From contig NZ_JAAXMS010000014.1 in assembly GCF_012290005.1 (NCBI RefSeq), positions 1 to 47,419 of the forward strand: 47,419 bases of DNA, read 5' to 3'. How positions within the stretch are numbered: the first letter of the stretch is position 1; every line of letters begins with the position of its first letter. The notes beneath the pieces were generated by a model. That model did not search any database. It had not been told where the DNA came from and saw nothing but the letters and a program-made list of their open reading frames with translations. Of this stretch, positions 25,592 through 34,896 are shown piece by piece. A program made the position numbers and the translations under genes. The stretch comes from Crateriforma spongiae (GTDB taxonomy: Bacteria; Planctomycetota; Planctomycetia; Pirellulales; Pirellulaceae).

Positions 25592-27844
25592 ATGGGCATT
25601 TTTCGTTTCCTGAATCTGTCTCCGGTTCAACATTCGGTTGCGTTGGGCACGGTCGCCGCAATGATTTTGTCCGGTACGTCTGGATCGCGATGGGTATGCG
25701 CGGACGAAGAGGCGACACCCTATCAATTGTTCGTCGACATTCATGCGGACGACGGGGGCACCGGGACGGCGAGCGATCCATTTCCCAACTTGGAAGCCGC
25801 CAAACGGACCATTCGTCAGCGACGCGACGCGGGGGCTTGGCCGGTCGACGGTGCGGTTGTGGTAAACGTCGCGCCCGGGGTTTATGCGGCTGATTCGTCG
25901 CTGCGTTTCGGTTCGGCCGATGGCGGAACCGAATCCGCGCCGGTGGTCTATCGCAGCACCCAGCCCGGTGCCGCTACGCTTCAGGGCGGCGTCACACTGA
26001 AGGCGTCGGACTTTCGGCCGATTCGCAAAGCTTTGGATGATCCCGCAACGACGGGAATGAATCCGGGCGTCTGGGATCGAGTCCTTGTCTGCGACTTGAG
26101 TGATCGAGGGATGGAGTTTCCGAAGGTTCCGAAATCCTATCGTGCGGTTCCGCCGGCACCTTGGTTGTACGTGGATGGACGGCCGATGGAGTTGGCTCGG
26201 TGGCCGAATCACGGTGACGGTGATGGATGGGCAAGGTTCCACGAAGCGATCGACACGGGGCTGGGGAATCCGGATAGCGAAGACCCCGCCAAGCGTCAGT
26301 TGCGTCCGGGATCGTTTCGTTTCGACGATCCGCGTCCCGAACGTTGGGACATTCAGCGTGGCGTTTGGTTGTGCGGTTATTGGACACACGACTGGAGCGA
26401 TGAAGTCATCCAGATCGCCCAATACGATCTTGCCGAAAAGGCGATCAAGTTGGCGGCGCCGCATCACTATGGCATCAAAGGAAAGACGTGGGGCAACAGC
26501 CAGCGTCGTTTCTTTGCCGTCAATGTCTTAAGCGAACTTGATGCACCGGGCGAATGGTATCTGGATCGCCAAGAACAAAGGCTGTTCTTGGATCCGCCGA
26601 CCGGTTTTGCGGATGCGTCCATCACGCTGGCCACACTGACCGAGCCGATCTTGAAGATCGAACACGCAAAGCATCTGCGGTTCGAAGGCTTCACCATCGA
26701 ATGCGGACACGGCGATGCCATCGATGTTCGTGATGGACACAATGTTCAGATCGCCGGATGTACGATTCGAAACATGGGTGCCGGTGGTGTCCGCGTGACC
26801 GGTTCAGAAAACCAAGTGCGTTCGTGTGACCTGTATCAGCTGGGGACGTTTGGTATTTCGCTAAGCGGTGGCGATCGCAAGCAACTGACCATGGCAGGTA
26901 ACGTGGCGGACAACAATCATGTTCACCATTACGGATTGTTTCAGCGGACGTATGCCGCCGGCATTTCAGCGGGCGGATGCGGGCAAACCATCACAAACAA
27001 CCTGATTCACGACGCGCCGCACAACGCGATTCGATACGGCGGCAACGAACACCGCATTGAACGCAACGAGATTCATCATGTCGTGTTGGAAACGGGTGAC
27101 GCGGGCGCTTTCTACACCGGGCGTGATTGGACCAGTCAAGGAAATGTGTTGCGGCACAACTACATTCATGATCTGGGCGTTGGGAACACCGATCATGTCA
27201 ACACCATGGCGATCTATCTGGATGATTGTGACAGCGGCGACACGTTGGAAGGCAACATCATGGTCCGTGCCGGTCGCGCGGTGATGATGGGTGGCGGCCG
27301 CGACAACAAGGTCATCAACAACTTGGTGATCGATTGTCCGATCGGCATCCATCTGGATTCACGTGGGATGACATGGTCGCAGTGGAACAATCCGGAACAC
27401 CCGAGTTGGATGTTGGAAGAAAAGGCGTTGGCTTTGGACTATCAGTCACCAATCTGGGCCCAGCGTTATCCCAGTCTTGCCAAGATCATGGCGGATTCAC
27501 CCAAGGAACCGCTGCACAACCGGTTCGCACGAAATGTGTTTGTCGATTGCGATCGGCGTGTCTGCCAATTCGATAGCAACGTGATGAAGTTGCTTGGCAA
27601 GTTAGACGTTGCCGACAATGTGGCAGTCAGCAGCACCGGATCGTCTGCGTCAACGGTCAAGATCGCAGACATCACAGGCTTTTCCAATCAAGACGCCAAG
27701 ATCGATGCGACCGGTGACGACAAAGTGGACGCTTATCTGAAACAACAAGACGCATCCGGATGGATGGGGATCGACGGTTGGGAACCGATTCCGGTGGACA
27801 AGATCGGTTTGCGAAAGGACGTCTATCGCAAAACGTTGCCATAG
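25592..27844 (+). CDS. Secreted right-handed parallel beta-helix protein
   Basis: The product is 750 residues from ATG 25592 (MGIFRFLNLSPVQHSVALG), followed by a signal peptide (TVAAMILSGTSGSRWVCA). FVDIHADDGGTGTASDPFPNLEAAKRTIRQ and VVVNVAPGVY form the N-cap typical of secreted pectate-lyase-like helices. A beta-rich insert follows (DRVLVCDLSDRG, LYVDGRPMELARWP). The helix coils start near residue 365 (HLRFEGFTIECGHGDAIDVRDG, TIRNMGAGGVRVTGSENQV) and continue to about 600 in PbH1-like repeats with many Asn and His positions (NNHVHHYGLF, RNEIHHVVLETGDAGAFYTG). Such proteins are polysaccharide lyases or hydrolases, or bind them; no family-specific catalytic set can be assigned here. It is divergent from queG. 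Confidence 0.85.
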   Translation: MGIFRFLNLSPVQHSVALGTVAAMILSGTSGSRWVCADEEATPYQLFVDIHADDGGTGTASDPFPNLEAAKRTIRQRRDAGAWPVDGAVVVNVAPGVYAADSSLRFGSADGGTESAPVVYRSTQPGAATLQGGVTLKASDFRPIRKALDDPATTGMNPGVWDRVLVCDLSDRGMEFPKVPKSYRAVPPAPWLYVDGRPMELARWPNHGDGDGWARFHEAIDTGLGNPDSEDPAKRQLRPGSFRFDDPRPERWDIQRGVWLCGYWTHDWSDEVIQIAQYDLAEKAIKLAAPHHYGIKGKTWGNSQRRFFAVNVLSELDAPGEWYLDRQEQRLFLDPPTGFADASITLATLTEPILKIEHAKHLRFEGFTIECGHGDAIDVRDGHNVQIAGCTIRNMGAGGVRVTGSENQVRSCDLYQLGTFGISLSGGDRKQLTMAGNVADNNHVHHYGLFQRTYAAGISAGGCGQTITNNLIHDAPHNAIRYGGNEHRIERNEIHHVVLETGDAGAFYTGRDWTSQGNVLRHNYIHDLGVGNTDHVNTMAIYLDDCDSGDTLEGNIMVRAGRAVMMGGGRDNKVINNLVIDCPIGIHLDSRGMTWSQWNNPEHPSWMLEEKALALDYQSPIWAQRYPSLAKIMADSPKEPLHNRFARNVFVDCDRRVCQFDSNVMKLLGKLDVADNVAVSSTGSSASTVKIADITGFSNQDAKIDATGDDKVDAYLKQQDASGWMGIDGWEPIPVDKIGLRKDVYRKTLP

Positions 27845-27872
27845 CGCCATGTTGCAACGTGATCGTCAACGG

Positions 27873-29849
27873 CTATCGACGCGTCGCTGCATTTCCGGCG
27901 ACGTCGGTGGATGATCCGCGAAGGCTGTGTCGGTAGTAGACCTCCAAACACAGCGTGGCCATCGCGGTGGTGTAAACCTTGCCGCCATAGCCGCCCCAAA
28001 CCGAATCAGTCGGCCAACTGCCGTCGGGCAACTGGGTCGCCAGCAAGCGTGTCTTCAACGCCTGGTTCCAACGCTGCCACGCGGCATCCTGCAACTGGTG
28101 CAATGCGATCGTCGCGTAGTACCAGTAGTAGTAATTGTCTTGGCCCACGCCGGGCGGCTGTTCCAGCAAGAATTGTTCGGCTTCGAAGATCTCAGCCGGC
28201 GGAACCGTGTCACCCATCAGCAATCGGGTTGCCAAAGCCTCCGCTGTCATCGTTCGCGTCGGTTTTTCGCCGGGGCGATAGCTGGCCAAACCGCCGCTGC
28301 GGCCGGCACGAACGGTCCGCAAAAATCGCAGTACACCGCCGACCGCCTGACGATCGGCGGGAAGCCCCGCGCGGAACCCGGCATCCATGACCATCGCCTG
28401 CCATCCCAGCTGGCTCAGGTCACCGGGATCGCCGGGCGTGTAGCGAAACCCACCGGTGGTCGGATGTTGCATCGACCGGGTGTACATCAGCGCCCGTCGG
28501 GTGGCTTCGATCGCGTTGGGGTCGGATGACATCGCGGCGGCCTCGCCCATGGCCAATGCGGCCATGCCGTGGCAGTAGTTCGATGCGTAAAGCGTGGCGT
28601 TGCCGGCCAGAGATCCGCTGGATTTTTGCTGACGGATCAGATAGACCAGCCCGCGATAAACGTTTTCGCTGTAAGGGCCCTCGACGTGCGTATTGCCCGA
28701 ACCGACCATCGCCAGCAGAGCCATGCCGGTGGATGCGGAATCCGAACGAGATCCGGCGACCACGCCGTGCGCGTCGGAACGGGCTTCACCCAGCGGTCGT
28801 CGCTCTTGGCCGGATCCGGCCGACCGGCTGTCAAAACCACCGTCAGATCGTTGATGCATGGCCAGGAATTTTAGAGCGCGGCCCACGGCAGCTTCGGTGT
28901 TCTGGTCACCACCGGTCTGTTGCAGTGCCAGCTGTTTCGCGGAACCGACTCGATTGGCAAAGTCGGCTTTGCGCGCACCGGCGGTCATGGCTTCCGGGGC
29001 ACTAGAGATGGCGTTGCTGACGGTCGCCGTCGGATGTGATGCGGTGGCCCGAACATTGGCCTGCTGTGCGCTGGCCGAAGGTGTGCCGGCAGGCCGTGGC
29101 GTCGGTGCGGTGGTCGCGGGCTGCTTTGATGGATCGGACGATGAAGCCGCTGATGAAGCGACGGCGGGCTCCGGTGCAACGGACTGTGTGGAGTCGATCT
29201 GGCTGGCTGCGGCCATATCGTTGGTCGCGTCGATTTCATTCAGCCAGTCGTCCAATAACGCCTGCGTGGCCATCGCGATCGGCTGATCGTTGATTAGGTC
29301 GCTGGGATCCGTGTTTTCCGTTTGGTCCGCTGCATCCTCGGTTGTCGGCGGGGCGTCGAACGGTTCGGACGCCAATGAATCGGGAATCGGGGCCGGCTCG
29401 GATGGCGTCGGATCGTCGGGCACGACCTCGGCAACATCGCTCAAGTCGTCTTCATCGGGTGATTCGGACGGTACCGTCGGCGTTTCGACCAGGTCGGTCA
29501 GTTCGGCGACCGGAAGCGGCGCAATCATTGCCGACGGATCGTCACCGGCAACGTCCGCGGTCAAAAGATCCGGATCAAAGACGGCGACGTTGATTTCCGA
29601 AACACCAGGATCGTCGTCGTTGTCGGGGTCCACGTTGGTGCTGCCGCCGGGATTCTGGATCAACGGGACGGCAAAGAAGATCACCGCGTGCAGGGCGATC
29701 GACATCAACAGACAAACCACCGCCGCTTGCCGACCGCTGCGTTTTCGACGACCGAACAACCAAACCGTAACGACCAGCAGCCCGATCGCGGCGACGGCGA
29801 CGGGATAAACCACCCATGGATCGGTCCACAAGTTCGTCGGATCGATCAC
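27873..29849 (-). CDS. TonB-like energy-transducing protein with C-terminal prenyltransferase/squalene-cyclase-like toroid
   Basis: The 658-residue product begins at ATG 29849, overlapping the exbD-like stop as ATGA. Helix 1 spans about 13-33 (VVYPVAVAAIGLLVVTVWLF) and helix 2 about 43-63 (VVCLLMSIALHAVIFFAV). Helix 2 has Ser50-x-x-x-His54, the spacing of the Ser/His motif with which TonB senses ExbB/ExbD. Residues 65-300 are a long acidic, Pro/Ala/Ser-rich linker. From about 315 come alpha-toroid repeats of the prenyltransferase/squalene oxidase type: AVGRALKFLAMHQRSDGGFD, GLVYLIRQQKSSGSLAG, RALMYTRSMQHPTTGGFRY and QLPDGSWPTDSVWGGYGGKVYTTAM. The catalytic DxDD of squalene-hopene cyclases is not evident, so the toroid may be a binding domain. 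Gene order exbB-exbD-this gene matches a TonB position. The transducer function is inferred. Confidence 0.8.
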   Translation of the reverse strand: MIDPTNLWTDPWVVYPVAVAAIGLLVVTVWLFGRRKRSGRQAAVVCLLMSIALHAVIFFAVPLIQNPGGSTNVDPDNDDDPGVSEINVAVFDPDLLTADVAGDDPSAMIAPLPVAELTDLVETPTVPSESPDEDDLSDVAEVVPDDPTPSEPAPIPDSLASEPFDAPPTTEDAADQTENTDPSDLINDQPIAMATQALLDDWLNEIDATNDMAAASQIDSTQSVAPEPAVASSAASSSDPSKQPATTAPTPRPAGTPSASAQQANVRATASHPTATVSNAISSAPEAMTAGARKADFANRVGSAKQLALQQTGGDQNTEAAVGRALKFLAMHQRSDGGFDSRSAGSGQERRPLGEARSDAHGVVAGSRSDSASTGMALLAMVGSGNTHVEGPYSENVYRGLVYLIRQQKSSGSLAGNATLYASNYCHGMAALAMGEAAAMSSDPNAIEATRRALMYTRSMQHPTTGGFRYTPGDPGDLSQLGWQAMVMDAGFRAGLPADRQAVGGVLRFLRTVRAGRSGGLASYRPGEKPTRTMTAEALATRLLMGDTVPPAEIFEAEQFLLEQPPGVGQDNYYYWYYATIALHQLQDAAWQRWNQALKTRLLATQLPDGSWPTDSVWGGYGGKVYTTAMATLCLEVYYRHSLRGSSTDVAGNAATRR

Positions 29850-30286
29850 CGTCGCATGCCTTGTGGAGAGACCGAAGCGACCGATGGACCCTTGGCAGCC
29901 AAATTGATGTTGGCGATCCCCGAATTGCGAATCGTGCGCAGGATCTGGTCGACGACGTCAAACGGCGCGTTGCGTTCGGCGCGAACCAGCACACGCAAAC
30001 CGGGATAGACGGCGAACTGTTCTTGCAAACTCTGGTACAGCTGATCCGGTGCAACCATTTGTCCGTCCAAGGTCACGCTGCCGTCGCCGGCGACATCGAC
30101 GATTCGTTTGTCGGGCAACCGGCTGATGGCTTGCATGTCCGCGGCACCGGCGACGTTGACGTTCACCCGGCTTTCCGATTCGCTGAACTTGCTGCCGACC
30201 ATGAAGAAAATCACCAACAAGAACACCACATCAATCATGGGCGTCAGGTTGATCGTAGCGTCTTCGGATCGGCTGCGTTTGGGCAT
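29846..30286 (-). CDS. ExbD/TolR-family biopolymer transport protein
   Basis: The product is 146 residues from ATG 30286 (MPKRSRSEDATINLTPMIDVV). A TTG at 30307 would add seven residues. The single membrane helix INLTPMIDVVFLLVIFFMV carries Asp19, the residue that carries protons in ExbD and TolR. The periplasmic domain (VNVNVAGAADMQAISRLPDKRIVDVAGDGSVTLDG, LRVLVRAERNAPFDVVDQILRTIRNSG) has the usual ExbD fold pattern. With the ExbB-like protein encoded just upstream it should form a proton-driven motor in the inner membrane. Its stop overlaps the start of the TonB-like toroid gene by 4 bases. Confidence 0.93.
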   Translation of the reverse strand: MPKRSRSEDATINLTPMIDVVFLLVIFFMVGSKFSESESRVNVNVAGAADMQAISRLPDKRIVDVAGDGSVTLDGQMVAPDQLYQSLQEQFAVYPGLRVLVRAERNAPFDVVDQILRTIRNSGIANINLAAKGPSVASVSPQGMRR

Positions 30287-30316
30287 CGGAGTATTCCGGC
30301 GGTGCAATCAGCGTGA

Positions 30317-31363
30317 CTAGGCGGCGCGACGTTTGCGCGACTTGGTTCCGCCACCGGCACTTTCCAAGCCTTCGGCGGAGATGCAATCAACAACCCGTTG
30401 GCACAGCTTGTCGATTTCGTTCAGGTAACCGTCCGATTTGGCACTGAAGTACATGTAGGCCAGGTAGGCGGGAATGGCGACGGACAGCCCGCCTGCGGTC
30501 GTCAGCAACGCTTGGCTGATTCCACTGGCCAACAGTTCGGGGTGGCCGATCGATTCTTGGCTGCTGATCGTTTCAAACGCTTCGATCATGCCCAAAACCG
30601 TGCCCAACAATCCGATCAATGGGGCCACATTGCTGATCGCGTGAAAGACCCGCAGGAATCGACGCAGACCGTCGGCGACGCGATCGCCCGCGTCCATCAC
30701 CGCTTGTTCGACTTCGAACATGGGGCGGCCCCAGCGACGGACGGCCGCTTGGAAGACTTCCGCGACAGGGCAACTGAATTCTTCGCACAACTCGGTCGCT
30801 TCGTCGAAACTCAGTTGTCCGTCTTCGACACATTCGGTGAACCGGCGTACGAATGGTCGCGGGATCACGCGGCCGCGACGCAGTGAAACTAGCCGTTCCA
30901 TCGACAATGCCAGAACCACCAGCGAACAGATCGCCAGCGGGATCATCAACACGCCACCTTGCGAGATCTTGTCGACGATTGCCGGCATTTCCCAGGCGGC
31001 CGATTCGTCTTCGGACTCCGGTGCAACGCCTTGTTGTTGAGGCAATTCCTGGTTCAGCGACGGGATCGACGACGGCGCGGACGCGATGCGTGCATCCGGG
31101 CCGGCGGACGCTGTGTTGTAGAATTGGTTGTTGCCGTTGTTGAAATTCGCCTGGCCGTTGTATCCCGTTTGGCCGCCCTGGAAGTTCAGCGACTGGGGAC
31201 GCATCTGTTGACCAGTGGCGACCGGCATCAATGCGGTCCATGCGGCCAAGCCGAAGGTCAGGACCATCGGTGGCAACAGGAATGACACCAAGCCTCGCCA
31301 CGCCGGGCTGCCCCGTCGATCGTCGGCCGCAACGAATTTTCTGGTTCCGCCTTTGTTCGTCAT
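30317..31363 (-). CDS. ExbB/TolQ/MotA-family proton channel protein with extended periplasmic N-terminus
   Basis: The product is 348 residues from ATG 31363, which overlaps the stop of the upstream helical-repeat gene as ATGA. A first hydrophobic stretch (LVSFLLPPMVLTFGLAAW, about 25-42) looks like a signal peptide or extra helix. A low-complexity, Asn/Gln/Gly-rich segment follows (QTGYNGQANFNNGNNQFYN, about 65-83). The ExbB core starts near 125: helix GVLMIPLAICSLVVLALSMERL, cytoplasmic loop with FRRF-type segments, then NVAPLIGLLGTVLGMIEAF and ALLTTAGGLSVAIPAYLAYMYF, the conserved TolQ/ExbB helices lining the proton path. It is the motor stator-like subunit partnering the ExbD protein encoded 30 bases downstream. 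Confidence 0.9.
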   Translation of the reverse strand: MTNKGGTRKFVAADDRRGSPAWRGLVSFLLPPMVLTFGLAAWTALMPVATGQQMRPQSLNFQGGQTGYNGQANFNNGNNQFYNTASAGPDARIASAPSSIPSLNQELPQQQGVAPESEDESAAWEMPAIVDKISQGGVLMIPLAICSLVVLALSMERLVSLRRGRVIPRPFVRRFTECVEDGQLSFDEATELCEEFSCPVAEVFQAAVRRWGRPMFEVEQAVMDAGDRVADGLRRFLRVFHAISNVAPLIGLLGTVLGMIEAFETISSQESIGHPELLASGISQALLTTAGGLSVAIPAYLAYMYFSAKSDGYLNEIDKLCQRVVDCISAEGLESAGGGTKSRKRRAA

Positions 31364-33387
31364 CGCTTCAACGTCGAATCCGCTTGCGAGGATGCTGCTG
31401 GTAGATTGGCGAGCCGGCGTCGTGCCAATTCGCTGTGGGGACTGTCGCCGAAACGACGTACGAGGTTGCCATAACACATCGACGCCGATTGTGTCCTCCC
31501 CAAATGTTCAAACGATTTGCCCGCTTGGACCAACGACGCCGCCACCCAGGGTGATTCCGGGTCGATGCCTTCGACCAGCCGGTAGGCGTCGATCGCTGCT
31601 GCGTAATCTTGCTGCAGAAAATACGTTTCCCCGATTAGCCACTGGGCGCGGCCGCGAAGGGTGGTGATCGCGTGAGGGTTCCGGACGACCGATTCCAGCA
31701 GGTCGCGGGCATGCCCGAACCGTAGGGCTCGGATCGAAAGGTCCGCGTCCAGCAGGTCAACAAAAACGAGTTTGGCCGTGTCGTTGCCGGCGGCCTGTCT
31801 TGCGGCCAGTACTCGCGCCGCCGCCTCGTCACGTTGCCCGTGTTGGCAAGCGATTTCCGCCAGTCGCAGCAGCGACGTGATCCGGGTGTCGCCGAAATCA
31901 TCAACCGCTCGGATCCACCATGCATGCGATTGTTGTCCGCGTCCGTCTTGGACCAGCGATTCGGCAAGAATCGATAGAAGTTCGGCGGATTCTTGGTTGG
32001 CTTGGTCTTCGGCAAAGGCTTGATCTTCGGGGGACACCGCGTCCGCCGGGGTATTTGTTTGGCCGACCACGTCATCGGCCGTGGCGTCACTGAGTGCAGC
32101 GGCAATGGAGCTCCAATCGGATGCCGCAGCCAAACGCCGGCAAGCGGCCAGCTTGACGGGGATCGAAATGTCGGTGTCGGTCAGGCCCGTCAGGATTTTG
32201 CTGGATAAGATGGTCGCAAAGGTGCCGTCGCCGATGCTCGACAGCCTCGTCTGGACCCAGCGGATGGTGTCCGCGTTGTCGGTGTTGCGGATCAAACGCT
32301 GGGCGTCCACATCGAACGCATCGGGCAAATCGCGGGCCGCATCAAGCAGCACAAGTAAAGCGCAGGCTTCGCTGTCCGTGACTCTTTCGGCTTGGCTGCG
32401 AAAATGTTCCAGCCAGTGACTATCGGCCAGTTCTAAGAGATCCCAATCGTCCGACTTTGCCTTCAAGACAAGCATCGAAGTCAGGCTGGCCGTCGGATCC
32501 GTGGGCGGTGACCCCGCGTCCGCCTTTTTTGTCATCGCAAAAGGCAACATGGTGTCGGCGGAACGCCAGTCGTCGGCTAGGACGAAGTGTTGAATCGCTT
32601 GGTTGGCTGCGACCAACGCATCACCGTGATCGGGGTGTTTACGAACGAAATCGGCCATCGCCTTGCCAATTTCGGCCGGTGAAGCGTCCGGATTGGACAG
32701 CACGCACCACGCAGCGCCCAGGTCGGCGGTGGCCGCGACCTCTGCCGAAGCGGTTCTTGATACCAGGGCAAAGGTGCTGGCCGCCGCGGCCGGATCGGTT
32801 TGCATTTGTCGTTTGGCTGATCGCATCAGGAACGTGTGGATCCACTGGCGATGCGTTTCGTCCAATTCATCAGCGTCTGCCAACGCATTTGCGAGACACT
32901 GCGTTGCACCGGAGAAGTCACCGTCGGCGGCCAGGGCGGATGCGGCGGCCATGCGAATGCCGTTTCGCCGTGATGATGGTAAGTCGGCTCCGGCGTCATC
33001 CAACCACGTCAGGCAACGACGAAACGTCTTGGCAGAACTTTGGCCGTTCTGTGTCAATGCTTGGCCCAGCATTGCATGGGTCAGGACCATGGCCGGTCCG
33101 ATCCGTTGTCGGTCCGCCTGGCTGACGGATTGGGCGGGACCAAGTGCTTGGTCGACTTTGTCCAAGCGGTCGCTCGCTTGGCTCAGTTCATCGCTTTGGA
33201 TCAGACGCCGGACTTGGGCCAATTCGTCAAGCGTGTTGGCCGGCACGGACGCTGCTTCCTGTGCCGCTTCGACGACGTCCTGTGCCGACGCGGATTTCCA
33301 GTCGATCGCCAACGCGCAGCCAAGCGTGACCATGATGACGATCATCATCACTGGCGGGCGACGGTGCGGGCGGATCGAAGTGTGCAT
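31360..33387 (-). CDS. Secreted TPR-like helical-repeat protein, first gene of the ExbB/ExbD operon
   Basis: The product is 675 residues from ATG 33387 (MHTSIRPHRRPPVMMIVIMVTLGCALAIDWKSASAQD), with a signal peptide ending near SASAQ. The remainder is Ala-rich helical hairpins in a tetratricopeptide style, for example LAQVRRLIQSDELSQASDRLDKVDQAL, LLSILAESLVQDGRGQQSHAWWIRAV and AQWLIGETYFLQQDYAAAIDAYRLVEG near the C-terminus. SMCYGNLVRRFGDSPHSELARRRL is similar to the BamD/YbgF type. A periplasmic scaffold or adaptor role beside a Tol/Ton-type motor is inferred from context. The TGA overlaps the ExbB start by 4 bases, so the four genes 33387 to 27873 form one tightly coupled minus-strand operon. 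Confidence 0.78.
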   Translation of the reverse strand: MHTSIRPHRRPPVMMIVIMVTLGCALAIDWKSASAQDVVEAAQEAASVPANTLDELAQVRRLIQSDELSQASDRLDKVDQALGPAQSVSQADRQRIGPAMVLTHAMLGQALTQNGQSSAKTFRRCLTWLDDAGADLPSSRRNGIRMAAASALAADGDFSGATQCLANALADADELDETHRQWIHTFLMRSAKRQMQTDPAAAASTFALVSRTASAEVAATADLGAAWCVLSNPDASPAEIGKAMADFVRKHPDHGDALVAANQAIQHFVLADDWRSADTMLPFAMTKKADAGSPPTDPTASLTSMLVLKAKSDDWDLLELADSHWLEHFRSQAERVTDSEACALLVLLDAARDLPDAFDVDAQRLIRNTDNADTIRWVQTRLSSIGDGTFATILSSKILTGLTDTDISIPVKLAACRRLAAASDWSSIAAALSDATADDVVGQTNTPADAVSPEDQAFAEDQANQESAELLSILAESLVQDGRGQQSHAWWIRAVDDFGDTRITSLLRLAEIACQHGQRDEAAARVLAARQAAGNDTAKLVFVDLLDADLSIRALRFGHARDLLESVVRNPHAITTLRGRAQWLIGETYFLQQDYAAAIDAYRLVEGIDPESPWVAASLVQAGKSFEHLGRTQSASMCYGNLVRRFGDSPHSELARRRLANLPAASSQADSTLKR

Positions 33388-33732
33388 CAACGGGCGGGGC
33401 GGGTCGGTGGACTCGTTCGAAAAGCTCGGGTGCGACGCACACCCCGTGTCGATGAAGCAGGGATCGACGTTCCCTGGCATGCTTACCCAAATTGCGCCGG
33501 CGCAATCAATAGCGACACCAACGATTCGGCCGCCTGGGGGTGCGGGCGGTCAAAAACGATCTTGCGGCGGCCGGGACCGAGTGCTTACAAGCCGATCAGC
33601 CCGCCGAAGCCCTGGCCTTTGCCGTCAGGAACCGGGCGCCATCGCGTCACCTGGTGCTGACAACGAGGCGACCAGGCGTTGACGGCGGTTTCGCAGCAAA
33701 ATTGGACCATTCATCGGAAGGATTCACGTCCA
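33388..33732. other. Divergent intergenic region (345 bases)
   Basis: The region lies between the start of the minus-strand helical-repeat operon and the plus-strand foldase gene, so it should carry both promoters. I see no protein-like frame and no clear promoter consensus. GGAAGGA at 33717-33723 is a good Shine-Dalgarno site for the GTG at 33733. Confidence 0.45.
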
Positions 33733-34896
33733 GTGTTTTCACGCAATCCTGCGGCACGAAGCGTGATGACGGCATCGTTCGTCGTCGGCCAAGCGACTCT
33801 GTTGTGCTGGCTGGCCGCATCGGCGGCTGCCCAAGGTCCGACGCCCGAACAAATGCGAGAATTGGCGTCGATCCAGTTGCCCGATGATCCGGCGGCCGTG
33901 TTGGCGGTGGTCGGAAAGTCACCCATCTTGGCCGGCGAAGTCTTGCCAAAGGTGGACGCGAAGATTCGCGAGGTCACCGCAAAAACGGGCCAGCCGATTC
34001 CCGAGCCGCAGTTGAAGATCGCTCGCGTGAATCTGGTCCGCGGCGAATTGGCACGTGCAATTCAGTTCAAGATGATGCGTGAATCGTTTGTGCTGGACCA
34101 AGTCGGCACCGAAGCGGCTGACAAACGCGAAGAAGCTCAGCAGCGGCTCGCCGCCAAAGCGCGTCAGTATTTTTTCGAAGAACAGTTGCCCAAGCTCAAG
34201 GAGCAATTCGGCACCGAGGACATGGCGGAATTGGAAGCCAAGTTGGGCGAGCAGGGCAGTTCGCTGAAGGCCCAGCGGCGAGAATTCATCGACCAAATGT
34301 TGGGCCAGCTGTACGTCAGCAGCAAACTGGACCGTGACCCCAACGTCCCGATCGCCGACATCGTTCGTTTCTATAACCAGCATCGCGACGAGTACGAGCG
34401 TTCGGCCGAAGCACGTTGGGAACAACTGACGGTCCGGTTTGATCGTTTCGACAATCGCGATGCGGCGCTCGAAGCCATTCGAGCGATGGGGACCGAAGCC
34501 TATTATGGCGGCAGCATGCAGGCGGTGGCGCGAGAGAAGAGTCAGGAACCGTTTGCCGCCGATGGTGGCGTTCACGAATGGACCCCACAGGGATCGTTGC
34601 GTTCGTCGGTTCTGGACAAACAGATCTTTTCACTGCCGCTGAACAAGATGAGCCCGATTATCGAAGACGATGAGGGGCTGCATATCGTTCGCGTTTTGGA
34701 ACGTCGTGATGCCGGTGTGACTCCGCTGGCCGACGTTCAAGACGACATCAAGAAGAAGTTGCAAAACAAAATTGTCGCCGAAAAGCAGGAACAACTGATC
34801 AAAGAGTTGTCCCAGCGTGTTCCCGTTTGGTCGATCTTTCCCAAAGACACACCGGGGGCGTTGCCGCTGCCGGGGACGACGGGGATGTTGCGGTGA
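33733..34896 (+). CDS. Secreted parvulin-type peptidyl-prolyl isomerase (SurA/PpiC-like)
   Basis: The product is 387 residues from GTG 33733, chosen because GGAAGGA sits 9 bases upstream and the N-terminus (FSRNPAARSVMTASFVVGQATLLCWLAASAAAQG) forms a complete signal peptide. ATG 33766 is the alternative. The N-terminal half is helical, SurA-like (LAVVGKSPILAGEVLPKVDAKI, INFLV-type arms). The parvulin domain covers about 240-350: RWEQLTVRFDRFDNRDAALEAI, YYGGSMQAVAREKSQEPFAADGGVHEWTP, FSLPLNKMSPIIEDDEGLHIVRVLERR. Role: periplasmic folding of envelope or outer-membrane proteins. The next gene, a lipoprotein, starts at a GTG overlapping this stop, so the two are co-expressed. Confidence 0.88.
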   Translation: MFSRNPAARSVMTASFVVGQATLLCWLAASAAAQGPTPEQMRELASIQLPDDPAAVLAVVGKSPILAGEVLPKVDAKIREVTAKTGQPIPEPQLKIARVNLVRGELARAIQFKMMRESFVLDQVGTEAADKREEAQQRLAAKARQYFFEEQLPKLKEQFGTEDMAELEAKLGEQGSSLKAQRREFIDQMLGQLYVSSKLDRDPNVPIADIVRFYNQHRDEYERSAEARWEQLTVRFDRFDNRDAALEAIRAMGTEAYYGGSMQAVAREKSQEPFAADGGVHEWTPQGSLRSSVLDKQIFSLPLNKMSPIIEDDEGLHIVRVLERRDAGVTPLADVQDDIKKKLQNKIVAEKQEQLIKELSQRVPVWSIFPKDTPGALPLPGTTGMLR

